A stretch of DNA of 6,830 nucleotides from CAWEHQ01 sp051001995 (GTDB lineage: Bacteria > Actinomycetota > Thermoleophilia > Solirubrobacterales > Thermoleophilaceae), in the NCBI GenBank assembly GCA_051001995.1, contig JBPCMT010000098.1, positions 1-6,830 on the forward strand. Direction: 5' to 3'. Positions 6,321-6,830 of the stretch are shown one piece after another (the first letter of the stretch is position 1; each line of letters starts with the position of its first letter). Both the position numbers and the translations under genes were made by a program. The notes below the pieces were generated by a model. It was given only the letters and a program-made list of their open reading frames with translations, ran no database searches and was not told the DNA's origin.

Positions 6321-6558
6321 CGCCTCGCGATCCTAGCTCCCTCGCATACCCACGACGCCCATGGGGCAATTCTCTAGACCGATGCTTCCCCCAGGGGTCC
6401 CTGCCATCGGCAGTCGCCCTACGCACGTCCGCGAGGTGCTGCTAGCGTTGATGGCGTTCAGGCCGGGCCAAGAAGCTCGGCGAGACAGTGCACGCGCTCG
6501 GCGGTCGTTGCTAAAGCATCCTCCACGTTCGCAGCACGCATAGCTGGAGGAGCAATAC
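6321..6558. other. Divergent intergenic region before the cold-shock gene
   Basis: These 238 bases separate the leftward membrane-protein gene from the rightward csp gene and must hold the promoters of both, unless the csp leader is long. The short frames that are open here have no ribosome binding sites or recognisable motifs. I could not find a convincing -35/-10 pair on either strand. The last 40 bases contain the complement of the csp ribosome binding site. Confidence 0.5.
6519..6551 (+). promoter_or_regulatory. Candidate Shine-Dalgarno-masking hairpin in the csp leader
   Basis: TCCTCCA (6519-6525) is the exact complement of TGGAGGA (6545-6551), which contains most of the csp ribosome binding site GGAGGAG (6546-6552). 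The loop is 19 nt. If formed in the mRNA, the helix would hide the site, leaving 7 nt of leader before the ATG at 6559. Such pairing is the basic design of temperature- or ligand-dependent translation switches, and it fits a gene whose relatives are controlled through their leader RNA. A 7-bp match to an anti-Shine-Dalgarno-like string can also arise by chance. Confidence 0.4.
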
Positions 6559-6762
6559 ATGCCCACTGGAACCGTGAAGTGGTTCAGTGACGAGAAGGGT
6601 TTCGGGTTCATCACGCCCGATGAGGGGACGAAGGATCTCTTCGTCCATCACAGCGGCATCGACGGCGAGGGTTATCACTCGCTGGCCGAGGGAGCGAAGG
6701 TCTCCTACGAGGCCGAGTCCGGCGACAAGGGGCCGAAGGCGGTCGCCGTCCGCCCGCTCTAG
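6559..6762 (+). CDS. cspA: Cold-shock protein, CspA family
   Basis: This single-domain, cytosolic nucleic-acid-binding protein acts as an RNA chaperone that melts secondary structure and aids transcription and translation, in cold shock or in general growth. The 67-residue product is a single cold-shock domain of standard length: GTVKWFSDEKGFGFI at the start with RNP1 in KGFGFI (13-18), RNP2 as LFVHHS (27-32), then the acidic strands and a typical end ending KAVAVRPL. The aromatic RNA-stacking residues W8, F15, F17, F28 and H30 are all present. The start is firm: GGAGGAG sits 6 nt before the ATG. It is monocistronic, with a terminator hairpin 26 nt past the stop. Actinobacteria carry several copies, so whether this one is cold-inducible cannot be told from the protein. 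Confidence 0.97.
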   Translation: MPTGTVKWFSDEKGFGFITPDEGTKDLFVHHSGIDGEGYHSLAEGAKVSYEAESGDKGPKAVAVRPL

Positions 6763-6788
6763 TCAGCCGCACCATTTCGATCGCACGG

Positions 6789-6815
6789 GGGCCCGCCGAA
6801 GTCGGCGGGCCCTTC
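6789..6815 (+). terminator. Intrinsic terminator of the cold-shock gene
   Basis: GGGCCCGCCG (6789-6798) pairs perfectly with CGGCGGGCCC (6803-6812) around an AAGT loop, a 10-bp GC-rich stem just after the csp stop. It is followed by TTCGTCGTC, only weakly T-rich, as is usual in high-GC genomes. The position and stem quality make it the likely end of the csp transcript. Confidence 0.8.
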
Positions 6816-6830
6816 GTCGTCAGGACGCCT

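Noticed and set aside
6343..6369. Possible minus-strand promoter (TTGCCC and TATGCG) for the membrane-protein gene
   Set aside because: The spacer is only 15 nt and both boxes are poor matches; not enough to call.
6333..6614. Short open frames on both strands upstream of and over the csp start
   Set aside because: No ribosome binding site, no motif, and one overlaps csp; treated as intergenic.
1..6830. CRISPR array, insertion sequence, tRNA or prophage element
   Set aside because: No regularly spaced repeats, transposase or integrase motifs, terminal inverted repeats or tRNA-like cloverleaf were seen on either strand.

Overview
The window comes from a GC-rich bacterial chromosome. Genes use GTG and TTG starts freely, codons are strongly G/C-ended, and long antisense shadow ORFs occur on both strands. 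The gene styles (a short CspA, a UbiE-like methyltransferase with a Pro-rich insert, a SnoaL-like remnant) suggest a high-GC actinobacterium, possibly Thermoleophilia-like. That assignment is inference only; no rRNA or other marker gene is present.

Left block (1-2773): nothing convincing is coded before position 209. A gene for alpha-acetolactate decarboxylase reads leftward (209-991). Divergent from it, across a 121-bp gap holding a 7-bp-arm inverted repeat, lies a tightly packed glnK-amt pair (1113-1466 and 1472-2773). It encodes a PII signalling protein and its ammonium channel. Both have unusual key residues. The PII has Glu at the canonical 2-oxoglutarate/Mg ligand Gln39, Gly at Arg38 and Val at the uridylylation site Tyr51, but keeps Arg47, which plugs the channel. 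The Amt has Glu in place of the first His of the pore twin-His pair and Phe in place of the recruitment-site Trp. Together they look like a variant nitrogen-sensing and transport pair that may respond to adenylates rather than to uridylylation or 2-oxoglutarate.

Middle block (2774-4048): a stand-alone class I SAM-dependent methyltransferase (2875-3699) starts at TTG behind a strong ribosome binding site. It is followed by a 9-bp hairpin. Next, on the minus strand, is the C-terminal remnant of a SnoaL/NTF2-like gene (3809-3973) with no N-terminal half.

Right block (4049-6830): two overlapping minus-strand genes form a membrane pair. The upstream one is a small four-helix membrane protein (5847-6320). 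The downstream one is a 614-residue protein with a Vps62-like globular domain, a coiled coil and four C-terminal membrane helices (4049-5893). This pair is the least understood part of the window. A divergent cold-shock protein gene (6559-6762) follows, with a perfect Shine-Dalgarno sequence that a 7-base upstream complement could mask, and a strong intrinsic-terminator-like hairpin downstream.
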